From: Rhizobiaceae bacterium
Lineage (GTDB): Bacteria > Pseudomonadota > Alphaproteobacteria > Rhizobiales > Rhizobiaceae
Direction: 5' to 3'
Assembly: GCA_004299545.1 (NCBI GenBank)
Contig: SCRB01000950.1
Span: 1-6,866 of the forward strand
DNA: 6,866 nucleotides
The notes under the pieces are model-generated. The model searched no databases and was not told the DNA's origin. It saw only the letters and a program-made list of their open reading frames with translations. Below, in pieces: positions 6,203-6,866 of this stretch (position 1 is the first letter of the stretch; every line of letters begins with the position of its first letter). The position numbers and the translations under genes are program-made.

Positions 6203-6866
6203 TTACGACACGGCAGCAACCGGTTTTTGCCTGCCTTTCTCGCGGCGGCCTTTCGAGGGCGCGCAAGGCAGGCTCACCTTGAACAAGGCGCCGCCCAATG
6301 GGCTTTCCTCGACCCAGATGCGGCCACCGTGCTGCATGACGATGCGGTGCGAGATGGCAAGTCCCAGCCCTGCGCCTTGTGGCTTATCGTTCATCATATC
6401 GCCAAGCTGCCGGAAGCGCTCGAAGACGACCTTGCGATCCTTCGGCCGAATGCCCGGCCCGTTGTCGCCAACGGCAAGTTCGAAGCAGTCGCCGGTGCGC
6501 GACAGCTTGAGTTGAGCCTGGCCGTTCTGTGCGGGCGCGAATTTGGCGGCGTTGCCCAGAAGGTTGATGAGAACCTGCACCAGCCTGTCATGGTCGCCAA
6601 GGACATTGGCCGGGCTCGCGTCGATCTCGACGCGGAGCGTGACGCCGCTCGTCGCGAACACCTGATCCATGGCGGCCGCAGAGTCACGCGCGACGGCGGC
6701 AAGATCGACCGGCATGTCCGCGCGCGGGATCGTGCCGGACGCCTCGATTTTCGACAGGTCAAGCAGTTGATTGATAAGGCGTGTCAGGCGCTCCGACTCG
6801 GCGATGACGATGCGCAGGAATTCGTGCCGCTCGGAAAGCGTCAGGTCGGGATGATCGCGCAGGATT
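6203..6866 (-). CDS. Sensor histidine kinase, C-terminal part (partial)
   Basis: The frame is open from the right edge to TAA at 6203-6205, giving the last 220 residues; the start is off the window. It begins in the second helix of the dimerisation domain (ESERLTRLINQLLDLSKIEA, visible residues 23-42), just after where the phosphorylated histidine should lie. The ATPase domain is complete: N-box LINLLGNAAKF (99-109), G1 box DNGPGI (134-139), F-box VFERFRQ (147-153) and G2 box GAGLGLAI (164-171), ending GRIWVEESPLGG and a basic tail. It is therefore a two-component kinase that autophosphorylates and passes phosphate to a response regulator. The stretch ILRDHPDL before the second helix and the short G2 lead-in recall, from memory, kinases fused to a sodium/solute symporter-like sensor domain (CbrA-like). 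That is only a guess; the sensor domain, signal and partner regulator are not visible. Confidence 0.93.
   Translation of the reverse strand, partial: ILRDHPDLTLSERHEFLRIVIAESERLTRLINQLLDLSKIEASGTIPRADMPVDLAAVARDSAAAMDQVFATSGVTLRVEIDASPANVLGDHDRLVQVLINLLGNAAKFAPAQNGQAQLKLSRTGDCFELAVGDNGPGIRPKDRKVVFERFRQLGDMMNDKPQGAGLGLAISHRIVMQHGGRIWVEESPLGGALFKVSLPCAPSKGRREKGRQKPVAAVS

Overview
The window looks like the chromosome of a high-GC alphaproteobacterium of the order Rhizobiales (Hyphomicrobiales), probably Rhizobiaceae or a close relative. Three things point there: the gene order trpB-trpA-accD-folC, the rhizobial type of TrpA and AccD sequence, and an imperfect palindrome after folC of a kind I recall as abundant between genes in this order. 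I cannot name the genus from sequence alone.

Left half, + strand (1-3524): the 3' end of trpB (tryptophan synthase beta), complete trpA (tryptophan synthase alpha), complete accD (acetyl-CoA carboxylase carboxyltransferase beta subunit) and complete folC (dihydrofolate/folylpolyglutamate synthase). The gaps are 5, 81 and 45 bases, so this reads as one housekeeping operon joining the last step of tryptophan synthesis, the first committed step of fatty acid synthesis and folate synthesis. The trpA-accD gap carries a 15-bp tandem repeat. The accD-folC gap carries a hairpin whose 3' arm overlaps the folC ribosome binding site. AccD has lost all four zinc-ribbon cysteines.

Middle (3525-3590): a short convergent gap between folC and the minus-strand genes, filled largely by the imperfect palindrome at 3526-3570.

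Right half, minus strand (3591-6866), in transcription order from the right edge: the 3' part of a sensor histidine kinase (start outside the window), a 111-base gap, a divergent adenine deaminase, then after 17 bases a small DUF1796-type protein (putative papain-like cysteine peptidase). The last gene has clearly lower GC than its neighbours and may be acquired. Adenine deaminase and the DUF1796 gene are probably cotranscribed. Whether the kinase belongs to the same unit is unclear.

No RNA gene, CRISPR array, transposase, prophage or recognisable defence system is visible. The window is mostly ordinary metabolism. The points most worth a second look are the folC leader hairpin, the cysteine-free AccD, the ade-DUF1796 pair, and the fact that folC is not followed by the trxA-addAB genes I would expect in rhizobia.
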